Shown here: positions 38,102 to 48,036 of the stretch, one piece after another
How positions within the stretch are numbered: the first letter of the stretch is position 1
Layout of the letters: every line of letters starts with the position of its first letter
Assembly (NCBI GenBank): GCA_900102385.1
Contig: FNBQ01000015.1
Coordinates: 1-64,000, forward strand
Length of the DNA stretch: 64,000 nucleotides
From: Bacteroidales bacterium KHT7
Lineage (GTDB): Bacteria > Bacteroidota > Bacteroidia > Bacteroidales > Bacteroidaceae
Direction of reading: 5' to 3'
The notes under the pieces: generated by a model
Databases searched by the model: none
Seen by the model: the letters and a program-made list of their open reading frames with translations, nothing else
Told to the model about the DNA's origin: nothing
Position numbers and translations under genes: made by a program

Positions 38102-38129
38102 ACTTTCTTTAATTTTAGTTTTTTGTGTT

Positions 38130-38175
38130 AAAATGAGACTGCCTTACAGTTGCAGCCGAAACACAGTCTCATTTT
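38130..38175 (-). promoter_or_regulatory. Hairpin in the rpsK-rpsD gap, candidate S4 leader element
   Basis: AAAATGAGACTG (38130-38141) and CAGTCTCATTTT (38164-38175) form a perfect 12-bp stem in the transcript just upstream of rpsD. No T run follows on the minus strand, so a simple terminator is unlikely. The loop of 22 bases contains a small inner pairing option. An S4-responsive leader or an RNA processing site are the main readings. Confidence 0.6.
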
Positions 38176-38194
38176 GATAAATCGGTTATTTCAA

Positions 38195-38584
38195 TTATAC
38201 TCTTCTTCTCTTTGGAGGACGGCAACCATTATGTGGCAATGGAGTAACGTCTATAATCTCTGTAACCTCGATACCAGCTCCGTGTACAGTTCTGATAGCA
38301 GACTCACGTCCGTTACCTGGACCCTTAACGTATGCCTTAACCTTTCTTAGGCCAAGATCGAACGCTACCTTAGCGCAATCCTGGGCAGCCATCTGAGCTG
38401 CATAAGGAGTGTTCTTCTTAGAACCTCTAAATCCCATCTTACCAGCTGAAGACCATGAAATAATCTGACCCTCACTGTTTGCCAAAGAAACGATGATGTT
38501 GTTGAATGAGCTATGTACGTGCAACTGACCCATAGCGTCAACCTTTACGTTTCTCTTTTTAGCTGCGACTGTTTTCTTTGCCAT
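38195..38584 (-). CDS. rpsK: 30S ribosomal protein S11
   Basis: It has 129 residues. Diagnostic motifs are [19 protein letters not shown] and the C-terminal [18 protein letters not shown]. It sits on the 30S platform near the decoding-region E site. 9 bp follow rpsM, and an unusually long gap of 93 bp precedes rpsD. Confidence 0.99.
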   Translation of the reverse strand: MAKKTVAAKKRNVKVDAMGQLHVHSSFNNIIVSLANSEGQIISWSSAGKMGFRGSKKNTPYAAQMAAQDCAKVAFDLGLRKVKAYVKGPGNGRESAIRTVHGAGIEVTEIIDVTPLPHNGCRPPKRRRV

Positions 38585-38593
38585 ATCTAATTA

Positions 38594-38974
38594 TTATTTA
38601 GTAGCTTTTTTCTTGTTTGCAACTGTCTTCTTCTTACCCTTGCGAGTACGAGCGTTGTTCTTAGTACTCTGACCGCGAACAGGAAGACCAATACGGTGAC
38701 GTACACCACGGTAGCAACCGATATCCATCAAACGCTTAATATTCAACTGAATCTCAGAGCGAAGGTCACCCTCTACCTTGTATTCAGCAGCAATAATCTC
38801 ACGGATCTTACCAGCCTGGTCGTCGGTCCAGTCCTTTACCTTAATGTCCTTGTCGACACCAGCCTTCTCCAAGATTTTTGCTGAGCTACTACGACCTATA
38901 CCGTATACGTAGGTCAACGCGATTTCACCTCTCTTATTCTGAGGCAAATCTACACCAACAATTCTAATTGCCAT
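38594..38974 (-). CDS. rpsM: 30S ribosomal protein S13
   Basis: It has 126 residues. It begins [20 protein letters not shown] and has [27 protein letters not shown] in pieces near 85-115, the tail that contacts the P-site tRNA. The start is 34 bp after rpmJ. Confidence 0.99.
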   Translation of the reverse strand: MAIRIVGVDLPQNKRGEIALTYVYGIGRSSSAKILEKAGVDKDIKVKDWTDDQAGKIREIIAAEYKVEGDLRSEIQLNIKRLMDIGCYRGVRHRIGLPVRGQSTKNNARTRKGKKKTVANKKKATK

Positions 38975-39008
38975 ATTCTATATTATTTTTTTCTGCAAAA
39001 ATAATCAA

Positions 39009-39125
39009 TTAACCCTGACGCATTTTAAACTTAGGGTTCTTTTTGTTAATAACATATAAACGTCCCTTGCGACGAACAATCTTGCACTCAGGGGTACGCT
39101 TCTTTAATGATGCTCTTGTTTTCAT
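39009..39125 (-). CDS. rpmJ: 50S ribosomal protein L36, zinc-free form
   Basis: It has 38 residues. It starts [15 protein letters not shown] and ends NPKFKMRQG. Three of the four zinc ligands of the ancestral CCCH form are replaced (Thr11, Asn27, Phe33); only Cys14 remains, so it should not bind zinc. This is the form usual in Bacteroidota. It lies between infA (8 bp away) and rpsM. Confidence 0.96.
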   Translation of the reverse strand: MKTRASLKKRTPECKIVRRKGRLYVINKKNPKFKMRQG

Positions 39126-39133
39126 ATCTAATT

Positions 39134-39352
39134 TTATTTATATCTGAATACTATTCTGCCTTTTGAAAGATCGTATGGAGACATCTCCACGCGAACCTTG
39201 TCGCCGGGCAATATCTTTATGTAATGCATTCTCATCTTACCTGAGATATGTGCTGTAATCTCGTGACCGTTTTCCAGTTCAACACGAAACATTGCATTTG
39301 ACAATGCCTCTACGATTACTCCGTCTTGTTCTATAGCTGACTGCTTTGCCAT
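39134..39352 (-). CDS. infA: Translation initiation factor IF-1
   Basis: It has 72 residues, the standard size, and a single S1-like OB fold. It contains [30 protein letters not shown] and the C-terminal [12 protein letters not shown]. It blocks the ribosomal A site during initiation. It is 7 bp after map and 8 bp before rpmJ. Confidence 0.99.
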   Translation of the reverse strand: MAKQSAIEQDGVIVEALSNAMFRVELENGHEITAHISGKMRMHYIKILPGDKVRVEMSPYDLSKGRIVFRYK

Positions 39353-39359
39353 ATAATAA

Positions 39360-40157
39360 TTAAATTGCTTTATCTCCTAAAACTTCTTCGATAAACTCGA
39401 ATGATGAAAGAATATCTGCGCCGTTCTTGCGTACCGCAATCGTATGCTCGTAATGGGCAGCAACTGAATGGTCGCGAGTCTTTATACCCCATCTGTCCTG
39501 TTCCATGTATATCTCACGACTTCCCAACGTAATCATTGGCTCAATCGCAATACACAGACCATTCTTTATCTGAGGTCCGTTACCTCTTCGACCATAGTTC
39601 GGTACTTGCGGATCTTCGTGCATTTCCCTGCCAATTCCATGTCCAACAAATTCGCGGACAACTCCGTATCCTTTGTCTTCGCAATGTGTCTGGACAGCAA
39701 AGCCGATATCACCCAAACGCCTTCCGGGAGCAGCCTGCTCAATACCCTTGTAAAGCGATTCCTTTGTTGTCTTCAGAAGTTGCATAACCTCCGGACTAAC
39801 TTCGCCTACACAAAATGTGTAGCACGAATCGCCATTAAACCCATTCAGAAGAGTTCCACAATCAACAGAAACAATATCACCCTCTTCAAGCGGATTATCA
39901 TTTGGTATTCCATGTACAACCTGATCGTTTACAGATGTACAGATGCTCGCAGGGAACGGACCGCCGTAAGGATTGGGGAAACCAAGGAATGTTGGTTCAG
40001 CCCCATGGTCGCGAATGAAAGTATCGGCAACCTTATCCAATTGGCGGGTTGTTACACCCGGCTGTATAATCTTGGCAAGTTCTGCCAGCGTTTTACCCAC
40101 CAGCAGATTTGCTTGCCTAAGTAGTTCTATTTCTTCATCAGTCTTAAGAAATATCAT
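39360..40157 (-). CDS. map: Methionine aminopeptidase, type I
   Basis: It has 265 residues and removes the initiator methionine from nascent proteins. The pita-bread fold's five metal ligands are placed as expected: Asp in VSVDCGT, Asp in [10 protein letters not shown], His in [12 protein letters not shown], Glu in AIEPMI and Glu in YEHTIAV. There is no N-terminal zinc-finger extension (type Ia). It lies between secY and infA, where map is often found. Confidence 0.98.
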   Translation of the reverse strand: MIFLKTDEEIELLRQANLLVGKTLAELAKIIQPGVTTRQLDKVADTFIRDHGAEPTFLGFPNPYGGPFPASICTSVNDQVVHGIPNDNPLEEGDIVSVDCGTLLNGFNGDSCYTFCVGEVSPEVMQLLKTTKESLYKGIEQAAPGRRLGDIGFAVQTHCEDKGYGVVREFVGHGIGREMHEDPQVPNYGRRGNGPQIKNGLCIAIEPMITLGSREIYMEQDRWGIKTRDHSVAAHYEHTIAVRKNGADILSSFEFIEEVLGDKAI

Positions 40158-40176
40158 TGCCTTTAATCAATAATAT

Positions 40177-41517
40177 TTAAGCTACAGGAGCAGCATTACG
40201 GCCACGGATGTGACCTTCCTCCAACAATCCGTCATAGTGACTCATCAGCAAATGGCTTTCGATCTGCTGCAGAGTATCAAGCACTACACCTACAAGAATC
40301 AACAAAGATGTTCCACCAAAGAACTGAGCGAACTCTGCCTTTACACCGAATATACCGGCAAATGCTGGCATACAAGCGATGAATGCCAAGAACAAAGAAC
40401 CCGGAAGAATAATGCGGCTCATGATACCGTCGATATAATCTGCAGTATCCTTGCCCGGCTTAATCTTTGGGATGTAGCCGTTGCTACGCTTCAAGTCCTC
40501 TGCCATCTGAACAGGATTCAGTGTAATTGCTGTATACAGATATGTAAATCCTATAATCAACAAGGCAAATACAATATTGTAAAGCCAACTTGTATGATCC
40601 ATAAACAACATTACAACAGAATTGTTGCTCTTACCGCTAAAGCCTGCAAGTGTCAGAGGGATGAACATGATAGCCTGTGCAAAGATGATAGGCATTACAT
40701 TAGCAGCGTATGGCTTCAATGGGATATACTGGCGAGCACCACCGTACTGACGGTTGCCAACAATCTTCTTTGCATAGTCAACAGGAACTCGGCGAGTACC
40801 CTGAACAAGAAGAATTGCTGCCATCATAACTGCCAACAGAATTACCATCTCTATCAAGAACATTACCAAACCACCAGCGTGCGCATTCTCCAAGCGAGTT
40901 ACAACTTCCTGTGTGAATGATGCTGGTAGGCGAGCAATGATACCGAGCATGATGATAATTGATACACCATTACCGATTCCACGGTCTGTAATACGCTCAC
41001 CCAACCAAAGGATGAACATACTTCCGCCTGCCAAAATGACAGTAGAAATCAGCTGGAATGCCAATCCACTGATTGCAGGATTTATAGCATCACCTGCTTG
41101 CGCCTTCAAGTTTTCGATATAGAAATAGCCCTGAACAATCAATATAACCAAAGTCAGATAACGGGTATACTGATTAAGCTTTCTTCTACCGCTTTCGCCC
41201 TCACGCTGCATCTTCTGAACAGAAGGCATGATCATCGACGCAATCTGGATTGCAATTGAAGCAGATATGTATGGCATGATTCCCAATGCAAAAATCGAAG
41301 CATTTGAGAACGCACCGCCCGAGAACATGTTCAACAATTGCATCAAACCGTTATTGGTCTGCTCATGCAAACGTGCCAGCTGACCAGGGTCAATACCAGG
41401 TAGAACCACAAACGAACCAAAACGGTATATTGCAGCGAAAAGGAGAGTTATGAGGATCTTCATACGAAGATCCTTAATTCTCCACATATTCAACAATGTT
41501 TCTCTAGCCTTTCCCAT
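40177..41517 (-). CDS. secY: Protein translocase channel subunit SecY
   Basis: It has 446 residues and ten membrane helices. Family motifs include YRFGSFVVLPGIDP at the start, the plug region LNMFSGGAFSNASIFALGIMPYI near 60-82, and GERITDRGIGNGVSIII near 170. It forms the pore for Sec-dependent export. It follows rplO by 6 bp; adk, which sits between secY and map in many bacteria, is absent here. Confidence 0.99.
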   Translation of the reverse strand: MGKARETLLNMWRIKDLRMKILITLLFAAIYRFGSFVVLPGIDPGQLARLHEQTNNGLMQLLNMFSGGAFSNASIFALGIMPYISASIAIQIASMIMPSVQKMQREGESGRRKLNQYTRYLTLVILIVQGYFYIENLKAQAGDAINPAISGLAFQLISTVILAGGSMFILWLGERITDRGIGNGVSIIIMLGIIARLPASFTQEVVTRLENAHAGGLVMFLIEMVILLAVMMAAILLVQGTRRVPVDYAKKIVGNRQYGGARQYIPLKPYAANVMPIIFAQAIMFIPLTLAGFSGKSNNSVVMLFMDHTSWLYNIVFALLIIGFTYLYTAITLNPVQMAEDLKRSNGYIPKIKPGKDTADYIDGIMSRIILPGSLFLAFIACMPAFAGIFGVKAEFAQFFGGTSLLILVGVVLDTLQQIESHLLMSHYDGLLEEGHIRGRNAAPVA

Positions 41518-41523
41518 TTTGAT

Positions 41524-41970
41524 TTACAGTTTTACTGCATTACCACCTGCTGCCTGAATAGCAGCTTCAGCACTCTTAGAGAAAGCGTTTGCCTCAACGT
41601 CAACCTTAGCAGTCAAAGCACCGTTGCCGAGAACCTTAACCTTAGCGTTAGCTGAAACAAAACCTGCTGCAACGAAATCGTTGATAGTTACCTTTGCAAG
41701 ATTCTTTGCCTCTACCAACTTCTGGATAGCATCCAAGTTTACTGGCTGGAACTCAACACGGTTGAAGTTCTTGAAACCAAACTTAGGTAGACGGCGCTGA
41801 AGAGGCATCTGACCACCTTCGAAACCAATCTTATTCTTATAACCAGATCTTGCCTTTGCACCCTTGTGACCACGAGTAGAAGTGCCGCCCTTACCAGAAC
41901 CTGGACCACGACCAATTCTCTTTGCAGTCTTAACAGAGCCAGCAGCTGGCTTCAAATTACTTAAATTCAT
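41524..41970 (-). CDS. rplO: 50S ribosomal protein L15
   Basis: It has 148 residues. Diagnostic motif RIGRGPGSGKGGTSTRGHKGAKAR near 20-43, rich in Gly and basic residues that thread into 23S rRNA, then GGQMPLQRRLPKFGF. It lies 24 bp after rpmD. Confidence 0.98.
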   Translation of the reverse strand: MNLSNLKPAAGSVKTAKRIGRGPGSGKGGTSTRGHKGAKARSGYKNKIGFEGGQMPLQRRLPKFGFKNFNRVEFQPVNLDAIQKLVEAKNLAKVTINDFVAAGFVSANAKVKVLGNGALTAKVDVEANAFSKSAEAAIQAAGGNAVKL

Positions 41971-41994
41971 ATCAAATCTATGTTAAACGATTGA

Positions 41995-42171
41995 TTACTT
42001 AATAATAGTTACTAGGTGATGAACCTTAGCAATCTGACCACGCAAAGAAGGAGTATCCTCACGCTCTACAACGTGATTCAACTTTTTCAATCCAAGTGTA
42101 TCAAGACAGCTTTTCTGGTCCTTAGGAGCACCAATTCTGCTTCTGATCTGCTTAATTTTGATAGTTGCCAT
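41995..42171 (-). CDS. rpmD: 50S ribosomal protein L30
   Basis: It has 58 residues, too short for many gene finders. It starts MATIKIKQIRSRIGAP and ends AKVHHLVTIIK; motif LGLKKLNHVVEREDT is typical of bacterial L30. It lies 19 bp after rpsE and 24 bp before rplO, the canonical spc position. Confidence 0.96.
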   Translation of the reverse strand: MATIKIKQIRSRIGAPKDQKSCLDTLGLKKLNHVVEREDTPSLRGQIAKVHHLVTIIK

Positions 42172-42190
42172 AAATATTCCTCCTTTTTAT

Positions 42191-42703
42191 TTATCCTCTA
42201 AATACTTTGTCAAGACTCACACCTCTGTTTTGTGCAATAGTCTTAGCGTCACGCATCTCAGCAAGAGCCTCGAAAGTTGCCTTTACAAGGTTGTGAGGGT
42301 TTGATGAGCCCTTAGACTTTGCAAGAACGTCAGTAATACCGACACTCTCTAAAACAGCACGCATAGCACCACCTGCTACCACTCCGGTACCAGTAGATGC
42401 AGGCTTGATAAATACCTCAGCACCGCCGAACTTAGCAGCCTGCTCGTGTGGAACAGTTCCCTTAAGAACAGGAACCTTTACAAGGTTCTTCTTTGCAGAC
42501 TCAACGCCCTTAGCGATTGCTGCTGTAACCTCACCAGCCTTACCAAGACCGTAGCCAATGATACCATTACCATCACCTACAACTACAATAGCAGAGAATG
42601 TGAAAGTTCTACCACCCTTTGTAACCTTAGTAACGCGGTTAATAGCAACCAATCTGTCCTTCAATTCGACATCGCTGCCTATTTTTACATTTTTTACTGC
42701 CAT
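42191..42703 (-). CDS. rpsE: 30S ribosomal protein S5
   Basis: It has 170 residues. The S5 double-stranded RNA-binding part has [19 protein letters not shown] in pieces and [15 protein letters not shown]. The second domain has [19 protein letters not shown]. It affects decoding accuracy and mRNA unwinding at the entry site. Confidence 0.99.
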   Translation of the reverse strand: MAVKNVKIGSDVELKDRLVAINRVTKVTKGGRTFTFSAIVVVGDGNGIIGYGLGKAGEVTAAIAKGVESAKKNLVKVPVLKGTVPHEQAAKFGGAEVFIKPASTGTGVVAGGAMRAVLESVGITDVLAKSKGSSNPHNLVKATFEALAEMRDAKTIAQNRGVSLDKVFRG

Positions 42704-42709
42704 AATTAA

Positions 42710-43051
42710 TTAGAATTTAAGTCCACCATTGCGGGCAGCGTCAGCTACCTCCTTGATTCTACCATGATACAAGTATCCGTTACGGTCGAATACGACAGTA
42801 GTAACACCAGCTTCCTGTGCCTTCTTGGCAATCAGTTCGCCAACCTTGGCAGCCTGCTCCTTCTTAGGCATAGCTTCCATGCCAAGTGAAGATGCAGAAG
42901 CAAGAGTAGTACCAGTCAAATCGTTAATAACCTGTACATAGATCTGCTTGTTGCTGCGGAATACGCTCAAACGTGGACGCTCTGTTGTACCTGTAATCTT
43001 ATTACGTACTCTGTATTTGATTTTGATTCGTCTATCTGATTTTGTTGTCAT
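42710..43051 (-). CDS. rplR: 50S ribosomal protein L18
   Basis: It has 113 residues. It contains [18 protein letters not shown], and ends [20 protein letters not shown] with GGLKF, the 5S rRNA-binding family pattern. It lies 6 bp before rpsE. Confidence 0.99.
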   Translation of the reverse strand: MTTKSDRRIKIKYRVRNKITGTTERPRLSVFRSNKQIYVQVINDLTGTTLASASSLGMEAMPKKEQAAKVGELIAKKAQEAGVTTVVFDRNGYLYHGRIKEVADAARNGGLKF

Positions 43052-43069
43052 AATCGTAGGAGTTTAAAA

Positions 43070-43636
43070 TTATTTAGCACCAGCTGACTTACCAGACTTT
43101 CTACGAATCTGTTCGCCAACAAACAAAATACCCTTTCCTTTGTAAGGCTCTGGCTTACGGAAAGAACGAATCTTAGAGCAAACCTGGCCCAACAACTGCT
43201 TATCGCAAGACTCCAATATGATAATTGGATTCTGGTTTCTCTCAGACTTAGTTTCAACCTTAATCTCAGATGGCAACTCGAAGAAAATGCTATGAGTGTA
43301 ACCCAAAGCGAATTCAATGATGTTACCCTGGTTAGATGCACGATAACCTACACCAACCAACTCCAAAGTCTTCTTGTAGCCTTCAGAAACACCGTGAACC
43401 ATATTGTTCACCAATGCACGGTACAAACCGTGGAATGCCTGCTGCTGCTTTGGATCAATATCAGCACCTTCAACTGGGGCAAAAGAAATCTTGCCGTCAG
43501 TATAATCAACAGATATAGAAGGATCAACAGTCTGTGTTAGCTCACCCTTTGGGCCCTTAACTGAAACCACATTGTCCTTAAGTGTTACTGTAACACCTGC
43601 AGGGACTACGATAGGTAACTTTCCAATTCTTGACAT
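43070..43636 (-). CDS. rplF: 50S ribosomal protein L6
   Basis: It has 188 residues, two repeated L6 domains. Motifs: MSRIGKLPIVVPAGV at the start, SVKGPKGELTQ, and the C-terminal PEPYKGKGILF with a basic tail. It binds near the sarcin-ricin loop. Confidence 0.99.
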   Translation of the reverse strand: MSRIGKLPIVVPAGVTVTLKDNVVSVKGPKGELTQTVDPSISVDYTDGKISFAPVEGADIDPKQQQAFHGLYRALVNNMVHGVSEGYKKTLELVGVGYRASNQGNIIEFALGYTHSIFFELPSEIKVETKSERNQNPIIILESCDKQLLGQVCSKIRSFRKPEPYKGKGILFVGEQIRRKSGKSAGAK

Positions 43637-43651
43637 ATCTGAATCCTCCTA

Positions 43652-44047
43652 TTAATATACATAACAAAGCACTTCACCACCTATCTTAAGTTCTGAAGCC
43701 TCTTTATCAGTCATTACACCTTTAGATGTAGATATTATAGCAATACCCAATCCGTTAATAACTCTCGGCATGTCCTTGTAGCCAGTGTACTTACGCAAAC
43801 CTGGAGTAGAAACTCTCTTGAGGCTCTTGATAGCGTTAACCTTGTTAACAGCATCGTACTTCAATGCTACCTTAATTGTTCCCTGTGGACCCTCCTCGAT
43901 GAACTTGTAGTTCAGGATGTAACCCTTGTCGAACAAGATCTTAGTGATCTCCTTCTTCAAGTTTGATGCAGGGATTTCAACAACTCTGTGCTTTGCACTA
44001 ATTGCATTTCTCAATCTGGTGAGATAATCTGCTATTGGATCTGTCAT
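43652..44047 (-). CDS. rpsH: 30S ribosomal protein S8
   Basis: It has 131 residues. It starts MTDPIADYLTRLRNA and ends SELKIGGEVLCYVY, with the rRNA-binding STSKGVMTDKEA loop. In E. coli S8 represses the spc operon. Here the 57-bp gap before the gene is among the wider ones in the block but shows only a weak CAGG/CCTG hairpin. Confidence 0.99.
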   Translation of the reverse strand: MTDPIADYLTRLRNAISAKHRVVEIPASNLKKEITKILFDKGYILNYKFIEEGPQGTIKVALKYDAVNKVNAIKSLKRVSTPGLRKYTGYKDMPRVINGLGIAIISTSKGVMTDKEASELKIGGEVLCYVY

Positions 44048-44104
44048 ATAAATGTTATTAAATTAATCAGGACTACCCTGACAATATTTAAAATGTTCTG
44101 TTTA

Positions 44105-44404
44105 TTACCAGCTTGCCTTCTTTACACCTGGAATCAAACCGTTTGAAGCCATCTCGCGGAACTGAATACGAGAGATGCCGAACTGACGGATATAGCCCTT
44201 TGGACGACCAGTCAGCTTGCAACGGTTGTGAAGACGGATAGGATTAGCGTTCTTTGGAATAGACTGCAATTTCTGAGCTGCTTCGTATGCCTCAGCAGCA
44301 TCGCCTGTGTTAACAATCTTCTTCAAAGCAGCACGCTTCTCAGCATATTTAGCAACAAGTTTAGCTCTCTTTACTTCACGAGCCTTCATTGATTCTTTTG
44401 CCAT
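44105..44404 (-). CDS. rpsN: 30S ribosomal protein S14, zinc-free form
   Basis: It has 99 residues, the long form. It lacks the CxxC pairs of the short zinc form; only one Cys is seen in [19 protein letters not shown]. The C-terminal [11 protein letters not shown] is diagnostic. It is 6 bp after rplE. Confidence 0.98.
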   Translation of the reverse strand: MAKESMKAREVKRAKLVAKYAEKRAALKKIVNTGDAAEAYEAAQKLQSIPKNANPIRLHNRCKLTGRPKGYIRQFGISRIQFREMASNGLIPGVKKASW

Positions 44405-44410
44405 ACTTTA

Positions 44411-44965
44411 TTATTTTTTAGCGTCCTTAAATGGTAAACCAAACTCCTTCAGAAGAGCGTAACCCTCCTCGTCTGTTTTCGCAGTTGTAACGAAAGTGAT
44501 GTTCATACCCAAAATGCGCTCGATAGAATCGATGTTGATTTCTGGGAAGATGATCTGCTCCTGAATACCCAATGTATAGTTACCACGACCATCGAACTTG
44601 CTCTCGATACCCTTGAAGTCACGGATACGTGGCAATGCCACGCGAACCAACTTCTCAAGGAACTCGTACATCTTCTCGCGGCGCAATGTTACCATGACAC
44701 CGATAGGCATCTTCTTACGCAACTTGAAGTTTGCAACGTCCTTGCGAGAAACTGTAGCTACAGCCTTCTGACCTGTGATAGCTGTGATCTCATTGATAGC
44801 AACATCGATGATCTTCTTGTCTGCAGTAGCCATACCAAGACCCTGGTTGATGACAATCTTCTTCAGTACAGGAATCTGCATCTTTGAGCTATAATTGAAC
44901 TGTTTCATCAATGCTGGAGCGATGCTCTCAGCATAGACTTTCTTAAGGTTTGCAGTATTACTCAT
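44411..44965 (-). CDS. rplE: 50S ribosomal protein L5
   Basis: It has 184 residues. Motifs: [36 protein letters not shown] in pieces, and [18 protein letters not shown]. It binds 5S rRNA and contacts the P-site tRNA. The start ATG overlaps the rplX stop by one base (TAATG), suggesting translational coupling. Confidence 0.99.
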   Translation of the reverse strand: MSNTANLKKVYAESIAPALMKQFNYSSKMQIPVLKKIVINQGLGMATADKKIIDVAINEITAITGQKAVATVSRKDVANFKLRKKMPIGVMVTLRREKMYEFLEKLVRVALPRIRDFKGIESKFDGRGNYTLGIQEQIIFPEINIDSIERILGMNITFVTTAKTDEEGYALLKEFGLPFKDAKK

Positions 44966-45285
44966 TACTTAATCTCCTCTCCAGATTTTTTAGCGACGCG
45001 CACCTTAGTGCCATCTTCGTTAATTTTAATACCCACACGAGTTGGCTTACCTGACTTAGGGTCAACCAAATTCAAGTTAGAGATATGAATAGGGGCTTCC
45101 TGCTTTACGATACCGCCATTTGGGTTCTGAGCACTTGGCTTCTGGCTCTTAGATACCATGTTAAGACCCTCAACGATAGCGCGGTTCTCCTCAACGAAGA
45201 CCTTAACCACCTTACCAGTCTTTCCCTTATCCTTACCAGTATTGACGTAAACTGTATCGCCTTTCTTAATATGTAACTTACTCAT
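44965..45285 (-). CDS. rplX: 50S ribosomal protein L24
   Basis: It has 106 residues. The KOW motif [20 protein letters not shown] lies at 7-26, followed by [22 protein letters not shown] in pieces. It is an early assembly protein near the tunnel exit. Confidence 0.99.
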   Translation of the reverse strand: MSKLHIKKGDTVYVNTGKDKGKTGKVVKVFVEENRAIVEGLNMVSKSQKPSAQNPNGGIVKQEAPIHISNLNLVDPKSGKPTRVGIKINEDGTKVRVAKKSGEEIK

Positions 45286-45303
45286 TACTGTATACTTATA
45301 AAA

Positions 45304-45669
45304 TTAAAGTACTTCAGGTGCTAATGAAACAACCTTCATGTTAGCAGCACGCAACTCACGTGCAACAGGACCGAAAATACGACTACCTCTCAACTCACCT
45401 GCATTGTTCAACAATACGCAAGCATTATCATCAAAACGAATATAAGAACCGTCAGCACGACGAATCTCCTTCTTAGTACGTACAATCAAAGCCTTTGATA
45501 CCGCACCCTTCTTTACATCACTTGATGGGATAACATTCTGTACAGCGACAACGATAGTGTCACCTACAGAAGCATAACGGCGCTTAGTTCCACCCAATAC
45601 ACGGATACACTTAGCTTCACGAGCACCGCTGTTATCAGCTACTACCAATCTTGATTCTGCCTGTATCAT
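45304..45669 (-). CDS. rplN: 50S ribosomal protein L14
   Basis: It has 121 residues. Starts [19 protein letters not shown] and ends [10 protein letters not shown]; signature [13 protein letters not shown] near 95-107. It lies 2 bp after rpsQ. Confidence 0.99.
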   Translation of the reverse strand: MIQAESRLVVADNSGAREAKCIRVLGGTKRRYASVGDTIVVAVQNVIPSSDVKKGAVSKALIVRTKKEIRRADGSYIRFDDNACVLLNNAGELRGSRIFGPVARELRAANMKVVSLAPEVL

Positions 45670-45671
45670 AA

Positions 45672-45926
45672 TTACTTAGCTCTTTCAATAATTTCAACTA
45701 GTCTCCATCTCTTAGTCTTGCTCAATGGACGAGTCTCCATGATCAAAACTGTATCACCAACATGACTGTCATTCTTTTCGTCATGTGCATGGTACTTCTT
45801 AGTCTTGCTAACGAACTTACCATAGATAGGGTGTTTCTCCTTAAACTTAGCGGCAACAACAATAGTCTTATCCATCTTGTCGCTAATAACAACACCTGTT
45901 CTCTGCTTTCTTAAATTTCTTTCCAT
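45672..45926 (-). CDS. rpsQ: 30S ribosomal protein S17
   Basis: It has 84 residues from ATG 45926 ([13 protein letters not shown]). An ATG at 45935 would overlap the rpmC stop codon and add MLL, which is not usual for the family. Motif [10 protein letters not shown] and [16 protein letters not shown] are diagnostic. Confidence 0.96.
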   Translation of the reverse strand: MERNLRKQRTGVVISDKMDKTIVVAAKFKEKHPIYGKFVSKTKKYHAHDEKNDSHVGDTVLIMETRPLSKTKRWRLVEIIERAK

Positions 45927-45934
45927 GAGGAGCA

Positions 45935-46129
45935 TTATTTTTTAAGTTCTCTCTGACGCAATTCTGACTTCATACGAGCAATCGTACGGCGCAACGCCTT
46001 AATCTGTGCAGTGTTCTGCAACGGAGAGATTGAATGATTTAACTTCATCTGATTGTAGTTAGCTACCTCAGTCTCTATTCTTTCAGCTAAATCCTTATCT
46101 GACAATTCTCTTACTTCTGCTATCTTCAT
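45935..46129 (-). CDS. rpmC: 50S ribosomal protein L29
   Basis: It has 64 residues, two helices. Starts [19 protein letters not shown]; contains [20 protein letters not shown]. It lies at the tunnel exit beside L23 and is 2 bp after rplP. Confidence 0.98.
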   Translation of the reverse strand: MKIAEVRELSDKDLAERIETEVANYNQMKLNHSISPLQNTAQIKALRRTIARMKSELRQRELKK

Positions 46130-46131
46130 AA

Positions 46132-46557
46132 TTAAGCGTTTTTATCGTAATCACGTCTAACAATAAACTTTGTAGTCACTGGGAGCTTCTGAGCAGCAAG
46201 GCGCAAAGCCTCCTTAGCGATTTCATAAGGTACACCTTCTACCTCGAAGATGATACGACCAGGAGTCAATGGGAATACGTATCCTACTGGATCACCCTTA
46301 CCCTTACCCATTCGGACGTCGGCTGGCTTCTTAGTGATTGGTTTATCAGGGAAGACACGAATCCAAATCTGACCCTCACGCTGCATATAACGTGTTACAG
46401 CAACACGGGCAGCTTCAATCTGACGACCTGTAAGCCATCTTGTATCCAAAGACTTGATACCGAATGTACCGAAGGCCAACTGGTTACCTCTCTGGGCATT
46501 ACCTTTGCAGCGGCCCTTTTGCGGTCTTCTATATTTGGTTCTTTTTGGTTGTAACAT
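46132..46557 (-). CDS. rplP: 50S ribosomal protein L16
   Basis: It has 141 residues. Starts [16 protein letters not shown]; contains [13 protein letters not shown]. The Arg near 81 that is hydroxylated in E. coli by YcfD lies in this region (VRMGKGKG). It organises the A-site tRNA elbow region. Confidence 0.99.
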   Translation of the reverse strand: MLQPKRTKYRRPQKGRCKGNAQRGNQLAFGTFGIKSLDTRWLTGRQIEAARVAVTRYMQREGQIWIRVFPDKPITKKPADVRMGKGKGDPVGYVFPLTPGRIIFEVEGVPYEIAKEALRLAAQKLPVTTKFIVRRDYDKNA

Positions 46558-46570
46558 AATGTCTAACTAA

Positions 46571-47302
46571 TTAGCGATTGTTGTTCTTTTTGTTTCTGAA
46601 ATTTCTCTTGCCGTTGTTGTTACCATTACCACGACCATTCTCCTTAGCCTGAACGAAGTTAGGCGCAAGATCTCTCTTGCCATAAACCTCACCCTTGCAG
46701 ATCCATACCTTGATACCAAGCAAACCAACCTTAGTCAGAGCCTCAGTGTGGCAATAGTCGATATCTGCACGGAAAGTGTGCAATGGAGTACGGCCTTCCT
46801 TGAACATTTCAGAACGTGCCATTTCTGCTCCGTTAAGACGACCTGAGATCAAAACCTTGATACCCTCAGCACCCATTCTCATAGTGTTTGCAACAGCCAT
46901 CTTGATAGCACGGCGATAAGCAATCTTACCCTCTACCTGGCGAGCGATGTTGTTAGCAACAATGACTGCATCGAGTTCTGGCTTCTTTATCTCGAAGATG
47001 TTGATCTGGATGTCCTTATCAGTAATCTTCTTCAACTCTTCCTTAAGTTTGTCAACTTCCTGGCCACCCTTACCAATGATAATACCCGGACGGGCAGTGC
47101 AAACAGTAATAGTAACGAGCTTCAATGTACGCTCTATAACGATTCTTGAAACGCTAGCCTTAGCAAGACGAGCATTCAGGTACTTGCGGATTTTGCTGTC
47201 CTCTAGCAGAGAATCGCCGAAGTTCTTGCCGCCATACCAATTAGAATCCCAACCACGGATAATACCAAGTCTGTTACTTATCGGATTAACTTTCTGTCCC
47301 AT
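46571..47302 (-). CDS. rpsC: 30S ribosomal protein S3
   Basis: It has 243 residues. It starts [20 protein letters not shown]; the KH domain has [20 protein letters not shown] near 74-93; and the C-domain has [12 protein letters not shown]. The last 25 residues are an Asn/Gly/Arg-rich tail. It forms the mRNA entry channel with S4 and S5. Confidence 0.99.
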   Translation of the reverse strand: MGQKVNPISNRLGIIRGWDSNWYGGKNFGDSLLEDSKIRKYLNARLAKASVSRIVIERTLKLVTITVCTARPGIIIGKGGQEVDKLKEELKKITDKDIQINIFEIKKPELDAVIVANNIARQVEGKIAYRRAIKMAVANTMRMGAEGIKVLISGRLNGAEMARSEMFKEGRTPLHTFRADIDYCHTEALTKVGLLGIKVWICKGEVYGKRDLAPNFVQAKENGRGNGNNNGKRNFRNKKNNNR

Positions 47303-47306
47303 CTAT

Positions 47307-47711
47307 TTAGTCTTTATCATTAGTTTTTGTATCAACGTACAAAGTCACGTGATTTGAACGTTTGCGGATTCTGTAACCTCTACCCTGTGGTGCTGGTCTC
47401 ATTCTCTTAAGAGTTACACCCTCGTCAACAAATGCTGTAGTTACAAAAAGTTCGCCCTCTTCAGCCTTGCGATCATTCTTCTGTTCCCAGTTTGCGATTG
47501 CTGAGCGCAACAACTTTTCTACGCCAGCAGAAGCAGCCTTGCTTGAGAACTTCAAAGTACCAAGTGCTCTATTAACCTCCATTCCACGAATCATGTCAAC
47601 AACATATCTCATCTTGCGTGGTGAAGAAGGAACATTTCGCATTGTAGCGAAAGACTGGGTTTTCTGTGCCTCTTTTCTTGCAGCAGAAGCAATCTTCTTT
47701 CTTTTGCCCAT
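47307..47711 (-). CDS. rplV: 50S ribosomal protein L22
   Basis: It has 134 residues, with about 20 extra basic N-terminal residues ([17 protein letters not shown]) compared with E. coli. The tunnel hairpin region [19 protein letters not shown] near 103-121 is intact; this loop is the macrolide and nascent-chain sensing site. Confidence 0.98.
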   Translation of the reverse strand: MGKRKKIASAARKEAQKTQSFATMRNVPSSPRKMRYVVDMIRGMEVNRALGTLKFSSKAASAGVEKLLRSAIANWEQKNDRKAEEGELFVTTAFVDEGVTLKRMRPAPQGRGYRIRKRSNHVTLYVDTKTNDKD

Positions 47712-47752
47712 GATTATATTATTCTTCTTTTTAATCTTAACAAATCTCGTTC

Positions 47753-48016
47753 CTATTTCTTACCTGCGTGGCCGCCGAATCTGCGTGTTGGAGCAAATTC
47801 ACCTAGTTTGTGACCAACCATGTTCTCAGTAACATAAACAGGAATAAATTTATTTCCGTTGTGAACTGCAACTGTATGTCCCACGAAATCTGGGGAAATC
47901 ATTGAAGCTCTAGCCCATGTTTTAACAACGTTCTTCTTGCCACTCTCATTCATAGCAAGTATCTTCTTCTCAAGACTTACGTTGATGTATGGACCTTTTT
48001 TTAATGAACGACTCAT
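47753..48016 (-). CDS. rpsS: 30S ribosomal protein S19
   Basis: It has 87 residues. Starts [19 protein letters not shown]; contains [21 protein letters not shown] and [11 protein letters not shown]. It contacts S13 and the A-site tRNA. Confidence 0.99.
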   Translation of the reverse strand: MSRSLKKGPYINVSLEKKILAMNESGKKNVVKTWARASMISPDFVGHTVAVHNGNKFIPVYVTENMVGHKLGEFAPTRRFGGHAGKK

Positions 48017-48036
48017 AATTTACTCAATTAACTTAG

